Below, one piece after another: positions 46,061 through 56,011 of a stretch of DNA of 64,000 nt. The position numbers were made by a program, and so were the translations under genes. The stretch covers positions 1,123 through 65,122 of the forward strand of contig QANY01013230.1 of assembly GCA_003255025.1 (NCBI GenBank), written 5' to 3'. This DNA comes from Datisca glomerata. Its lineage: Eukaryota; Streptophyta; Magnoliopsida; Cucurbitales; Datiscaceae. Numbering within the stretch: position 1 is the stretch's first letter; every line of letters begins with the position of its first letter. The notes beneath the pieces were generated by a model that did no database searches, was not told the DNA's origin, and was given only the letters and a program-made list of their open reading frames with translations.

Positions 46061-46429
46061 ATGTAGTGGAGAAAGATTATTTTACTTGATACTTGTTGTA
46101 AAATGACAACAACATAATCAAGAATACATTCTTAAGTGTTTACGAATAAGTTTGCTTGTGATTCATCTAGTATACCCTGATCAATCTTAAAAAATTGAAT
46201 TTGTTGAAAGACCGTCATAAAAAGGTCCTAAAACCGTTGTATTGACGCAAAATCACCGAAAAACCAACAAAATAACCAAAAAAAAAGAAAAAAAAATGCC
46301 AGGAAGCACTGATATTGAGCCATGAACCGCCGATATGGGGCTAAAAACCGCCAGTATTGGGCACCAAAATCGCCATTATTGGGCACCAAAATCGTCGGTA
46401 TTGGTTAGAGAAGCCACCGGGATAGATTG
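46061..46429. other. spacer between minisatellites
   Basis: AT-rich sequence followed by a short run of ACCGCCGATATTGGGC-like words (46315-46420), probably another decayed short repeat. No gene. Confidence 0.5.
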
Positions 46430-47370
46430 GTGAACCCTAATACGTAATTGGTGAACCCCCACTACGTAATTGATGAACCCCACTACGTAATTGGTGAACC
46501 CCAATACGTATTTGGTGAACCCTCCATGAATTATTAATTTGTACGTATTTGGTGAACCCCACTACGTAATTGGTGAACCCTAGTACGTTATTGGTTAACC
46601 CCCTCAAAGAATTATTCTTTTGTACGTATTTGATGAACTCCATTATGTAATTGGTGAACCACACTACGTAATTGGTGAATCCCTCCAAGAATTATCCTTT
46701 TGTACGTATTTGGTGAACTCCACTACGTAATTAGTGAAGTCCAGTATGTAATTGGTGAACCCCTCCAATAATTATTGTTTTGTACGTATTTGGTGAACCC
46801 CTCCAAGAATTATTCTTTTGTACGTATTTGGTGAACCCCACTACGTAATTGGTAAACCTCTCAAAGAATTATTTTTTGTACATATTTGATGAAGCCCATT
46901 ATGTAATTGGTAAACCCCTCCAAGAATTATTCTTTTGTACGTATTTGGTGAACCCCACTACGTAATTGGTGAACCCCGTCAAGAATTATTCTTTTGTATG
47001 TAATTGGCGAACCACACTACGTAATTGGTGAACGCCTACAAGAATTATTCTTTTGTACGTATTTGGTGAACCTCACTACATAATTGTTGAACCCTAGTAC
47101 GTAATTGGTGAATCCCTCTAAGAATTATTCTTTTGTACGTATTTGATGAACCCCAGTACATAATTGGTGAACCTCACTACGTAATTGATGAACCCATCCA
47201 AGAATTATTCTTTTGTATGTATTTGGTGAACCCCAATACATAATTGTTGAATCTCAATACGTAATTGGTGAACTCCAGTACGTATTTGCTGAACCCCTAT
47301 AAGAATTATTATTTTATACATATTTGATGAATCTCAGTACATAATTGGTGAACCCAAGTACGTATTTTAT
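46430..47370. repeat. minisatellite, TACGTAATTGGTGAACCCCA
   Basis: About 940 bp of 20-21 bp units with consensus TACGTAATTGGTGAACCCC, alternating with a TTTGTACGTATTTGGTGAA form and the spacer CCTCCAAGAATTATTC. The higher-order period is about 60-80 bp. The core TTGGTGAACC is the reverse complement of GGTTCACCAA in the 45-bp repeat to the left. Confidence 0.92.
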
Positions 47371-48179
47371 GAACCCAAAAAAATTAAAACCAGCTACCTG
47401 TTGGGCTTTGTGTGGCCCATATTACTCCTAATGTAATCTAAGGGCCACAATAGCCCAGCATCCATGCCGTGAATTTTTTCACACCATGGTAAAACTTTCC
47501 AGAAACTCGAGGCCAATTTTTATCAAAAATTTTTTAAGCAATGAAATTTGAAATTGACTTTCATTGCCATGGTTTTTCTTTGAGAAAAATTTACAGGATG
47601 AGCCTTTGCGAGAGTCTTTAACGAAATAAGGACCAGTCTCCTAATTTTCATTAAGTATGACTTTTTTTATAATGAAAAGTCAATTGTGTCTTTTTTATTT
47701 TAAGACCTATGAACCCCACAATTTTTCACTTACTTTTCTTTCCCTTTTATTTTGTTTTCCCTCTAATTTGGAGTTTCTATGTATTCTCCATTTTTCCCAA
47801 CTTATTCACATGAACCCCTCTTTCTCTCTCTCTTTTTTATTTATATTTTATCATTAATTTACTAAACATCTCATTTGTTTTCTCCATTGATGTAAACTCT
47901 CACTCATATCTCCACTAACACAAACTCTAAAATTATTGAATTTACCATCAACAATGGTAAGGTGGTTCTAGAAAGAAGGTGGTGGACTCCAAATAATATA
48001 TTTTTTATAGTGGTGGTTGGATGATCAAAGATGTACACTAGCTAAGCTTATGACTTTGTTGAGATTGTTTTTGTTAGATGCTCACTTAGCTATTGTGCAT
48101 TTGAGTTAGAAAATTCCAATATGTATATATAAAAATCAAACTTTTGTATAAATAAGTTATATGGATTGATATAATGAGT
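47371..48179. other. noncoding stretch
   Basis: T-rich and AT-rich sequence without gene or clear repeat. The segment near 47590-47650 (AAATTTACAGGATGAGCC and following) has the look of a Mutator-like terminal repeat, but no partner was found. Confidence 0.4.
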
Positions 48180-48880
48180 TTTTGGTTACACAATGTTACA
48201 CTATAGTCTAGTATATGGCTAGATTGCTAGACTGTAGTATAGGATATGACTAATTTGCTATACTATAGTATTCATACAATTGAGTAAAATTTAATTGTAT
48301 GATCATGGTCTAATATTTTTGTGTTACAATTAACACTTGATAGACCATGGTCTAGATACTGCTAGACTATAGACTACTATATGGCTAGATTGGTAGACTA
48401 GATCGCTAGACTATAGTATAAGATATGGCTAATTTGCTAGACTATAGTATTCATACAATTAAGTGAAATTTAATTATATGATCATGGTATAATATTTTTG
48501 TGTTACAATTAACACTTGCTAGACCGTGGTCTAGTAGAATATTTTCTGCTAAACTATTGTCTAGCGAAGTAAACATAATTTTTCAAGTACCAAGTCACTA
48601 GACCATGAACAGAAATAAGGGTCTTCATACCATTAAACTCAATCAAATAACATTGTGTAATGATATGAAGACCATTTGGATAGAGATTAATGTTATACTA
48701 TAGTCTAGTATATTGCTAGACCATTAGACTAGATTAATATATTATAGTCTAGTATATGGCTAGACTATATAGCTAGACTATAGTCTAGTATAGGCTAGAC
48801 CGCTAGACTAGATTGCTAGAATGTAGTATAGTATATGGCTAGACTGCTAGGCTGTAATATTCATATAATTGTGTGAAAAT
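48180..48880. repeat. palindromic array, CTAGACYATRGTCTAG, left block
   Basis: Self-complementary words (ACTATAGTCTAGTAT, TAGACCATGGTCTA at 48341-48354, GCTAGACTATAGT) recur, embedded in a longer unit of about 178 bp (compare TTCATACAATT at about 48270 and 48449). The same words reappear at 49390-49570, 51165-51240 and 52740-53300. Confidence 0.9.
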
Positions 48881-48989
48881 TATATGTAAATTAATCTTAC
48901 CCATACACATTTAAACTGTCAAGTATAGCAAACGTCAATATACTAATTGATTTCTTCATTATTAGACTGCTAGACTAGACTGAATAGAT

Positions 48990-49400
48990 CATTATTGACA
49001 AGCTTGTTATCATAAAAAATTATATTGAAATAAAATGTTTTAACTTTCAAATCTTTCATATATGGCAGAAATATGAATAATTTTGATGTTTTGAGGAGAA
49101 TGAGTAAGTAAAGATGAATGTTTTAAGTATATGACTACAACTCCAGCGAAGCCAATATATATGTCAAAAGATAATACATTTGAACAACTATTACAGAAGT
49201 TGTACTCAGTTCTTAAATTGGACTGCTCATTGCATCGGCTACGTATGAAGTTCTTGGTTAAAACATGTTGGTAGTTCTATGTGTAAATAAGGATTGTCAA
49301 TGGAGGTTGAAAGTTTCGTAATTGGCTGACTCTGGCTATTTCAAGATTAAGAAGTATGTTTCTAAGCACACTTGCTCGTTAGATCTTTTGCATCGTGACC
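48990..49400 (+). pseudogene. MuDR-type MULE transposase N-terminal relic, copy 1
   Basis: Translated pieces read TPAKPIYMSKDNTFEQLLQK, then CVNKDCQWRLKVS-like and LADSGYFKIKKYVSKHTCSL ending in LHRDH. This is the N-terminal DNA-binding region (MuDR, zinc-chelating C...H type) of plant Mutator-like transposases. The catalytic MULE domain is absent: sequence passes straight into the palindromic array at 49396 (GACCATGGTCTAG). Frames shift several times. A second diverged copy lies at 52138-52545. Confidence 0.75.
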
Positions 49401-49404
49401 ATGG

Positions 49405-49587
49405 TCTAGTAGAATATTATCTGTTAGACCACAGTCTAGCAGAGCAAATAGTAACAAAGAAATATAAGGTCTGTAACCACGATATCCCAAACAACCTGCA
49501 ATAACAATATAAGATCATTTAAAAACATAATAATTTTTTTCATATGCAGGTCGCTAGACCAAGATCTAGCAGAATATTGGCGGTTAG
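49405..49587. repeat. palindromic array segment left of hAT-2
   Basis: It contains CTGTTAGACCACAGTCTAGCAG (as variants) and GCTAGACCAAGATCTAGC, with the longer-unit spacer words AAGGTCTGTAACCACGA and CCCAAACAACCTGCAATAAC. The array is broken at 49588 by hAT-2 and resumes at 51885. Confidence 0.8.
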
Positions 49588-50696
49588 TAGGGGGTGAATA
49601 TTTTGGTACCGAACTGACCGTACCAGACCGAACTGAATCGAAAATGATCGGTTCAGTGGGTTATTTAATATACCTCGGTCCGGTTCGGTTTGTATCCGTG
49701 CGAACTTTTGGTTTGGTTCGAAAATATATGTGTTTTCAAACTGAACCTAACCGAACCGAACTGAATATCCATATGTAAAACGATGTCATTTTATACCCTA
49801 GTGTTGTTTATCTCATATACTCTTCAATACAATGTCATTTTGAGTCTTTAACCCCATATATAAGCTGAATATTTAGGGTTTTGCTCATTTCTTCCACTTA
49901 CACGACTTCACCAGTTCACCTTCATGATTTTCTCTCTTCATCAATGCTTCATCTCTGAACTTTTAGGGTTTTTTAATTTTTGTCCGAGACTCTGAGTCAA
50001 TGAGTCTCCTTCTTTGTGATTTTTCTCATAAGTATTATATGAATCTCATATCTCTGGTTTCTCTCGAGTCTGAGACCCACGATTTCTGTCATCTTCATCT
50101 ATGAATTTTTAGGGTTTTTTGTTCGAGATTCTGAGTCTCCTTCTTCGTAATTTCTCTCATAAACTCTCCAGGTAATCCTTCACGAATTTCACCATTCTCT
50201 CATCTTTGTGTTCTCTGATTTACGTTTGATTTAAGTTTAGATATGTAGTGTTTGATTGTAGATCTGTTGCATTCATATTTGTGTTTGAACTATTGCTCAT
50301 GTTTTCTTTGTTCTGTATACAGCTCTTTTGTTTGAATCTTTGATTTTTTTTTTCTGAATTTTTGTTTTGATTTTTTTGTTCTGTATATTGCTCAATCATA
50401 GATTCGTAATATGTATTATAGACTGTATTATGATTTATGTTTGTTGTGTTACAGAACTTCTGTAATATGAATTTTCGTTCTGAATTTTATGTGCTATGAA
50501 TTTTTTGTTCTGTATACTTCTCAATCATAGATTCGTAATATGTATTATAGACTATATTATGATCTGTACTGTATTATGATTATGTTTGTTCTATTACAGA
50601 ACTTCATTATTATGAATTTTTGTTCTAAATTTTGTGTTTTAGATCTGTATCTCTCTTTTGTCTTATTAATAGTAAAATTTTATGTTTTACTAGATG

Positions 50697-51145
50697 TCAA
50701 ATGTTGATGCGGTAGTTACTGAAAATGCTGGAGTTAAAGACTCAAAACCTCCAAAGCATAATTTAGGTAAGAGAAAATCTAACTGAGAGCCTTTTGATGT
50801 TTGAAATGATTTTTCTAGAATTGAAACTAGTGATATTGATTATGAGAAAGTTGCATGTAACCATTGCAAGCATGTGTTATCATGTATTAGTGCTAATAGT
50901 ACTTCTAGCTTATGGACTCACTTGAAGAGATGTAAGAAGAACCCGACTAGATTTGCTGACTCGAAGCAAAAAAAACATTAGTTTTTACTACTAGCAACAC
51001 AACTAGTGAGGGAGCAAGTGAAAATATAGGTACACTCTCTAGATGACTTTTAATGTTGAGAAATATAGGATGTTGCTTGCTAGAATGATCATTAAGGATG
51101 AACTATCAGTTAAGGTGGTAGAGGGTGAAGGGTTTCGTTAGTACT
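50697..51145 (+). pseudogene. hAT-2 transposase N-terminus (BED zinc finger), relic
   Basis: From an ATG at about 50694 it reads MSNVDAVVTENAGVKDS and KPPKHNLGKRKSN, a TGA, then VACNHCKHVLSCISANST and SSLWTHLKRCKKNP: a BED zinc finger with CxxC and HxxxxC spacing as in RICESLEEPER-type hAT proteins. After a stop, the frame FNVEKYRMLLARMIIKDELS with VVEGEGFR continues the usual hAT sequence, then TAG. The catalytic RNase H-like part and dimerisation domain are missing. The pieces 51073-51160 are duplicated downstream. Confidence 0.82.
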
Positions 51146-51326
51146 TGTATTACATTTTGTGTTACAATTAACACTTGCTAGACCATAGTCTAGATACTGC
51201 TAGACTATAGTCTAGTATATGGCTAAATTGCTAGACTAGGTTGCTTGCTAAAATGATCATTAAGGATGAACTGTCATTTAAGGTGGCATAGGGTAAAGGG
51301 TTTCGTTAGTACTTGTATTACATTTT
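51073..51326. repeat. 88-bp duplication flanking an array segment inside hAT-2
   Basis: Positions about 51073-51160 and 51239-51326 are near-identical (TTGCTTGCTARAATGATCAT and TTTCGTTAGTACTTGTATTA). Between them lie about 78 bp of the CTAGACYATRGTCTAG array, including ACACTTGCTAGACCATAGTC. The array segment is foreign to hAT-2. Confidence 0.85.
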
Positions 51327-51884
51327 GTTTTTACAAAATATTTAGTATTCTACAAGTTTATATTTCTTCATGATTTTTTTTAACAGAATGTTGCAAGTCT
51401 GGGATTACTACGGTGATAGTGTGATATTGGTGGTGGAGATTGAAAAATGAAGAACTTTATCTTTTTCTTATCATGTTGTTATGTTTAAATAGAATAATGT
51501 TGTTATGTTTAAAATAGAATAATCTGTCTTACTTCTTATTTTATGTTTAAATGTTGCCTAGTATGATTTGTGACAAATTTTGAGATATGAAAGTAACTAG
51601 ACATGAATTTTATTTTATGTTTAAATGTTCAATATGATTTGTGATAAATTTGATGCTTTTTTAGGTGGCTAGACATGAAACTTTCATGTTTAAGAATGAA
51701 ATACATTTAAAAAAATTTGTACAGAAATTGGGCCAAACTGATGAACCGAAACAAACCAAAAATAGGTTCGGTTTGGTTCATACATAAATCACGGTTTGGT
51801 TCAGGGTAGAGCCGAACTATGACTTTCGGTTTGGTTCAATTTTTCTTCAAAATAATCGACCGAACTGAACCGTGAACACCGCTA

Positions 51885-52137
51885 TTTGCTAGATCACGGT
51901 CTAGCAGAGAAAAAAAATAACAAAGCAATATATAAGGTCTGTGATCATGACATCCCAAACAACCTACAATAACAATATAAGATCAAATGAAAACAAAATA
52001 ATTTTATTCATATGCAGGTCGCTAGACTATGGTCTAGCTGAGTAAAGAGTTACAAAGCAATATAAGGTGTGTAACCATTGTTAGACTGCTAGACTACTAA
52101 ACTAGACTGATAGACTATTATACTGCTAGACTTCTAG
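51885..52137. repeat. palindromic array segment right of hAT-2
   Basis: It resumes with GCTAGATCACGGTCTAGC and the spacer words seen left of hAT-2 (CCCAAACAACCTACAATAAC), then GCTAGACTATGGTCTAGC near 52021 and a run of TAGACTGCTAGACTA words. Confidence 0.8.
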
Positions 52138-52545
52138 TTATTGACAAGCTTGTTATCGTCACATTTATATTAAATTTAAATGTTTGAATTGTCAAATCTT
52201 TCAGATATGGGAGAAATATGAATAATGTTGATGTTTGGAGGAGAATGGGTAAGTAAAGATGAATGCTTTAAGTATGTGACTACAACTCCAGCGAAGCTGG
52301 TGTATATGTCCAAAATTCCACATTTGAACAACTATTAAAGAAGCTGGAGCATGTCGTCGTACATAATGATGTTGCACGTTCGGACGAAGAAGTCAACGTT
52401 GGACATGGGAAGCACGTAAACAAAAGAGGTGTGGTAGATGTGGTGGGGTAGGCCATAATAGGCGGACTTGTAAAGAACGGATCAGTTTCTCGCCAAGATA
52501 GTATGCGGCTTGATGGTGATGATCTTTTTGTTAATAGATCAAAGC
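52138..52545 (+). pseudogene. MULE transposase relic with internal deletion, copy 2
   Basis: The left part matches copy 1 (48990-49210) base for base with few changes, including TACAACTCCAGCGAAGC. It then jumps to the C-terminal zinc knuckle of MuDR-type transposases, CGRCGGVGHNRRTC at 52430-52471 (C-x2-C-x4-H-x4-C). The whole catalytic domain is deleted. Adjacent sequence leads straight into the right palindromic array. The two copies are about 3.1 kb apart in the same orientation, hAT-2 lying between them. Confidence 0.82.
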
Positions 52546-52739
52546 ATTTTTACATGAATGTTTCACGATAGGATTCCATAACCATTGATATGCTTTGTTA
52601 ATATGTTGTAAAGATGTTAAGAAAAAATGAAGTTGTTAATAGATCAAAGCACTTTTTGTGTAAACATGCTTTGTAAATATGTTAATAATGATAATGATAA
52701 TTATGTGGCTCACTTATTTTCATTATATGACTCAATTTT

Positions 52740-53345
52740 TTTACATGTCAGGCCACTAGACCATGGTCTAGTAGATCAAACAAAAATAGGATATTATACT
52801 AAACCATGGTCTAGCAGATCAAACAAAAATAGGGCAACATGTGGTCTGTAATTAAGACATCCCCAAATAACCTGCATTAATAGATCATCCCAAATCGTAC
52901 AATATTTTCATGTACCAAGCCGCTAGACCATGGTTTAGCAATTATATGTTAAAATTAACACTTGTTAGACCATGGTCTAGCAGATCAAACAAAAATAGGG
53001 CAACATGGAGTCTAACATCCTAAATAACCTGCATTAATAGAACATCCCAAATCATACAATTTTTCATGTACTATGCCGCTAGACCATAGTCTAGCAGTTG
53101 TGTGTTAAAAAAGTAACACGTGCTAGACCATGGTTTAGTAAATCAAACAAAAATAGGACAACATGGGGTCTGTAATTAGGACATCCCAAATAACATGCAC
53201 TAATTGATCATCCCAAATCATATAATTTTTTCATATACCAGGACGCTAGACCATAGTCTAGCAGTTGCGTGTTAAAATTAACATTTGCTAGATCATGGTC
53301 TAGCAGATTAAACAAAAATAGGACAACATGGGATCTGTAATTAAG
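52740..53345. repeat. palindromic array, right block, 156-167 bp higher-order unit
   Basis: The perfect 16-bp palindrome CTAGACCATGGTCTAG is at 52756-52771, with near copies about 52798, 52923, 52966, 53079, 53128, 53246 and 53289. Higher-order units start near 52753, 52920, 53076 and 53243 (spacing 167, 156, 167 bp) and share CAAACAAAAATAGG and AACCTGCATTAATAGA words. Each unit carries about two palindromes. Confidence 0.93.
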
Positions 53346-53685
53346 ACATCTCAAATAACCTGCATTAACAATATAATATCATCTCAAAACATAACAATAC
53401 CTAAGCATATTCAAATTCCTAACAAAAACAGAACAATATCTATGCAGATTCAATTTTCTAATAGAGACATAAGAATATTTAAGCATATTCGAATTTCAAT
53501 AAAGAGTCACGATGGTTGTATTCAATGATTTACAGTATGAAAGTTCTAATACATCAACATTGTTTTGCATCTTATACAAGTACAACTCTCTAATCACATA
53601 ATAAATATCCTAAAATCTAGAGTCTTCAGTGTCATATCCATGATAAAAAATATCAACTGTCATCTTCTCTCGAAGCTCAACCGTT

Positions 53686-54958
53686 CTACTTTGAGTACAT
53701 CCAGTACATAGCATCTATAAACTCTGGTAAGGGCTCAGATAGTCTGTCCAAATCAGCTAAGGGGAGAGATGGAAAATCCTGTGTCACGTTAGCATCCAGG
53801 CCAACAGTAAAACTGTTGAGAAAGTATTTAAGAATGATCAATGCTATTCAGAGTATCTTACTTGATAGAGAGAGCATGATCAAATTTCTAATACATGATC
53901 AAATTTTGCGTCTTTTATGGATTCGCCTTCACCTGTATTGAGAATATATATTTGGTCAACATCATCTTAACGTACGATCGATGTTCCATCTCTAGGTAAC
54001 AAGCATACAAGTATAATGCTTTAAGATACTGAATTGTGGAAAGAACAACTTTCCAACTTTCCAAGTAAAATAAATAACATAAGTTTTGACCACTCTGAAC
54101 TGTGGGGAGACATAGATGTATGCATGTAGCCCACGATCTAGAGGCAGAAAAGACAACTCTGCACTTCACAAATAAAAAAATGTGAAGTTAAGGCACTAAA
54201 AAGGATAAACCATGTCTGCATATTATGAATTTCATTAGCAAAGAAGCCCAGTCAAGCCAATAACAAACCATATCAATGTCAAAGCTTCAGAACTGAAATT
54301 AAAATAATTCCCTTTTAGACTTACGATGAAAATTTCCCATCGAACTTATATGGTCGAAGTTCATATACACGGACAAGTGTGCCCTCCCATATCTATAACA
54401 AAATAGACCAAAGAAGTCAAAAAAAAAAATAAGTACTAGTACCAAATCAGACATAAGCATGACGACTTTGAAAGCAGAAAACTTACATCCCATACAATTG
54501 TTCGCCATCATACCCAACACTCATGGTTGTCTAGGGATTGAAAGGATGAACATCCAAAACATAAGACTGCCAAGGATGCAATGATACACGAGTTGAAAAT
54601 TGAAGCATAATTTTTTTACAGGGGAAAATTTTGAAAGCACATTTCAAATATACATGACAAATAATATGACGGTAAAAGTATAACAACATAATTTTAAGGA
54701 AGGGGTATTTAGATGATGAAAAAATTGAAAGCAAAGAAGATTCAAAATTGGAACATAAGACTAATTCAGATCTTTCGGATTCACAAGTTACACCTGCGTT
54801 AACCACATAGATTTTTCACGCAATCAAGAACTAGGAAACAAGACTCAAAATCATAAATGGCAGGTTAAAAATTTAGGCACTACTTACGTATCCAGTGTGA
54901 CCAATCAGAGAATGAACTAGGCTACCATCAACAACATTCCAAACACATATCCTGCACT
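53686..54958 (-). pseudogene. BRWD/PHIP-type WD-repeat gene fragment with introns
   Basis: On the minus strand five exon-like pieces with GT-AG borders follow the order of plant bromodomain and WD-repeat proteins. 54888-54958: CRICVWNVVDGSLVHSLIGH. 54487-54566: SYVLDVHPFNP, stop, TTMSVGYDGE, then a frame-breaking deletion. 54325-54392: IWEGTLVRVYELRPYKFDGK. About 53894-53945: LNTGEGESIKDAKFDH. 53686-53812: FTVGLDANVTQDFPSLPLAD, then LDRLSEPLPEFIDAMYW and a stop. In intact genes these cover the last WD repeats and the linker before the bromodomain, where they help read chromatin. The upstream WD repeats and everything downstream are missing, and a stop and a deletion are present. It lies just right of the MULE arrays, so capture by a MULE is possible. 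Confidence 0.82.
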
Positions 54959-55344
54959 CTATAAAATAGAATGTTATTAAGTACCTACATCAAAACTTGG
55001 TTCTTTAAAAGAAATGGTGATAACCAAAAATGGAAAAAAAATTACCATTCGAGAAATCAGGAAAATCAATAATAACAAATGTGTATGAGCAAGATTATGC
55101 TAAGTTAAGAGCATCCGTAAACCAAGGCAACATAAATATTATGGAGAAGAAATTCTAATAGGATTTGGGTCATTATGCACCTCTCTCTAAAGAGGATAAC
55201 AGAAACTAAATGAAGCTTGAATAGATAATGTCGTTACATGAGAACTAGAGCTTAGTGGTAGAATCTACTAAGGTTGAGACAAAGGCAAGGGTTTTCAACG
55301 ACAATCGCAGAGAACGATATTATCGAAGAGTTATGTGGTTTTAC
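54959..55344. other. noncoding stretch
   Basis: AT-rich sequence. The left part is the intron upstream of the first remaining WD-repeat exon. No other feature seen. Confidence 0.5.
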
Positions 55345-55480
55345 AGAGAAAGGTTTTGCTATACTAATACAGAGAAGGGTTTCACTTCTTGGTTTTGCTA
55401 TGCAAACGCAAAGAAGGGTTTCACTATGCAAACACATAGAAAAGTTTCGCTATGAAAATGTAGAGAAGGGTTTTGAAGGG
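55345..55480. repeat. 26-bp minisatellite
   Basis: Units of about 26 bp with consensus AGAGAAGGGTTTCACTATGC then AAACAC start at 55345, 55371, 55410, 55436 and 55462, the second longer. They give rise to open frames with repeated FCYANAKKGF-like words that are not taken as genes. Confidence 0.85.
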
Positions 55481-55985
55481 TTTCGAGTTTTGCAGAGAAA
55501 GATTTTACAGAGGTAAGCTTTGAATTCACATAGAAAATCTTCGAATTCCAGAGAAAAGAATAGATAAGTCTGTTATAGAGGGGAGGGGAATGACCAATAT
55601 AGAGTTTGCATAGAAAGTTCAAAGAACTCAAATGGAATTATTTCATTATAAAGACTAAATAAGTATTTTACTCTATCAAGTCTTTCAGTGTCTTAATATC
55701 ATTAAGTCTATCTTAGGGTCTTTTTTTTACTAAAGTCTATCATAGTGGTCTTACTATGGCAATTTCCCTTTTTCTATTGCAGTGGCTGGTGATGTGTAGT
55801 AATGGTATGGCCTTCAGCGGTCCAACCGACCATAGTGAAAACAAAATAAAAAATAAGGGAAAAATATTTGGACATGATCTTAGATTTACCATAAAAACAC
55901 GCACGCTTCTCTCTCTCTCTACGAGAGTTGTCTTTTCCATTAGGTGAGAACTTTTGCCCTAGTGCTTTCATCCTAGTTTTTATCT
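55481..55985. other. noncoding stretch, probable LINE-2 5' leader at its right
   Basis: T-rich and AT-rich sequence. The part from about 55890 (CTCTCTCTCT and following) up to ORF1 probably belongs to the LINE 5' UTR. Confidence 0.45.
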
Positions 55986-56011
55986 CTCTTGGTGGATAGT
56001 ATTTCTAAACA

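Larger units (their letters stand above)
49588..51884 (+). mobile_element. hAT DNA transposon relic (hAT-2)
   Basis: The ends are TAGGGGGTGAATATT and, reversed at the right, TAGCGGTGTTCACGG, followed on both sides by repeated CGGTTCGGTT and CCGAACCGAA words, a pattern typical of plant hAT subterminal regions. The flanks GCGGTTAG (49580-49587) and TTTGCTAG (51885-51892) match at only 4 of 8 bases, but both resemble CTGTTAG of an undisturbed array copy near 49429, so they may be a decayed 8-bp target duplication. The interior encodes part of a BED-finger transposase. Confidence 0.75.

Noticed and set aside
55252..55516. Several open frames with repeated FCYANAKKGF words
   Set aside because: They arise from the 26-bp minisatellite and are open on both strands.
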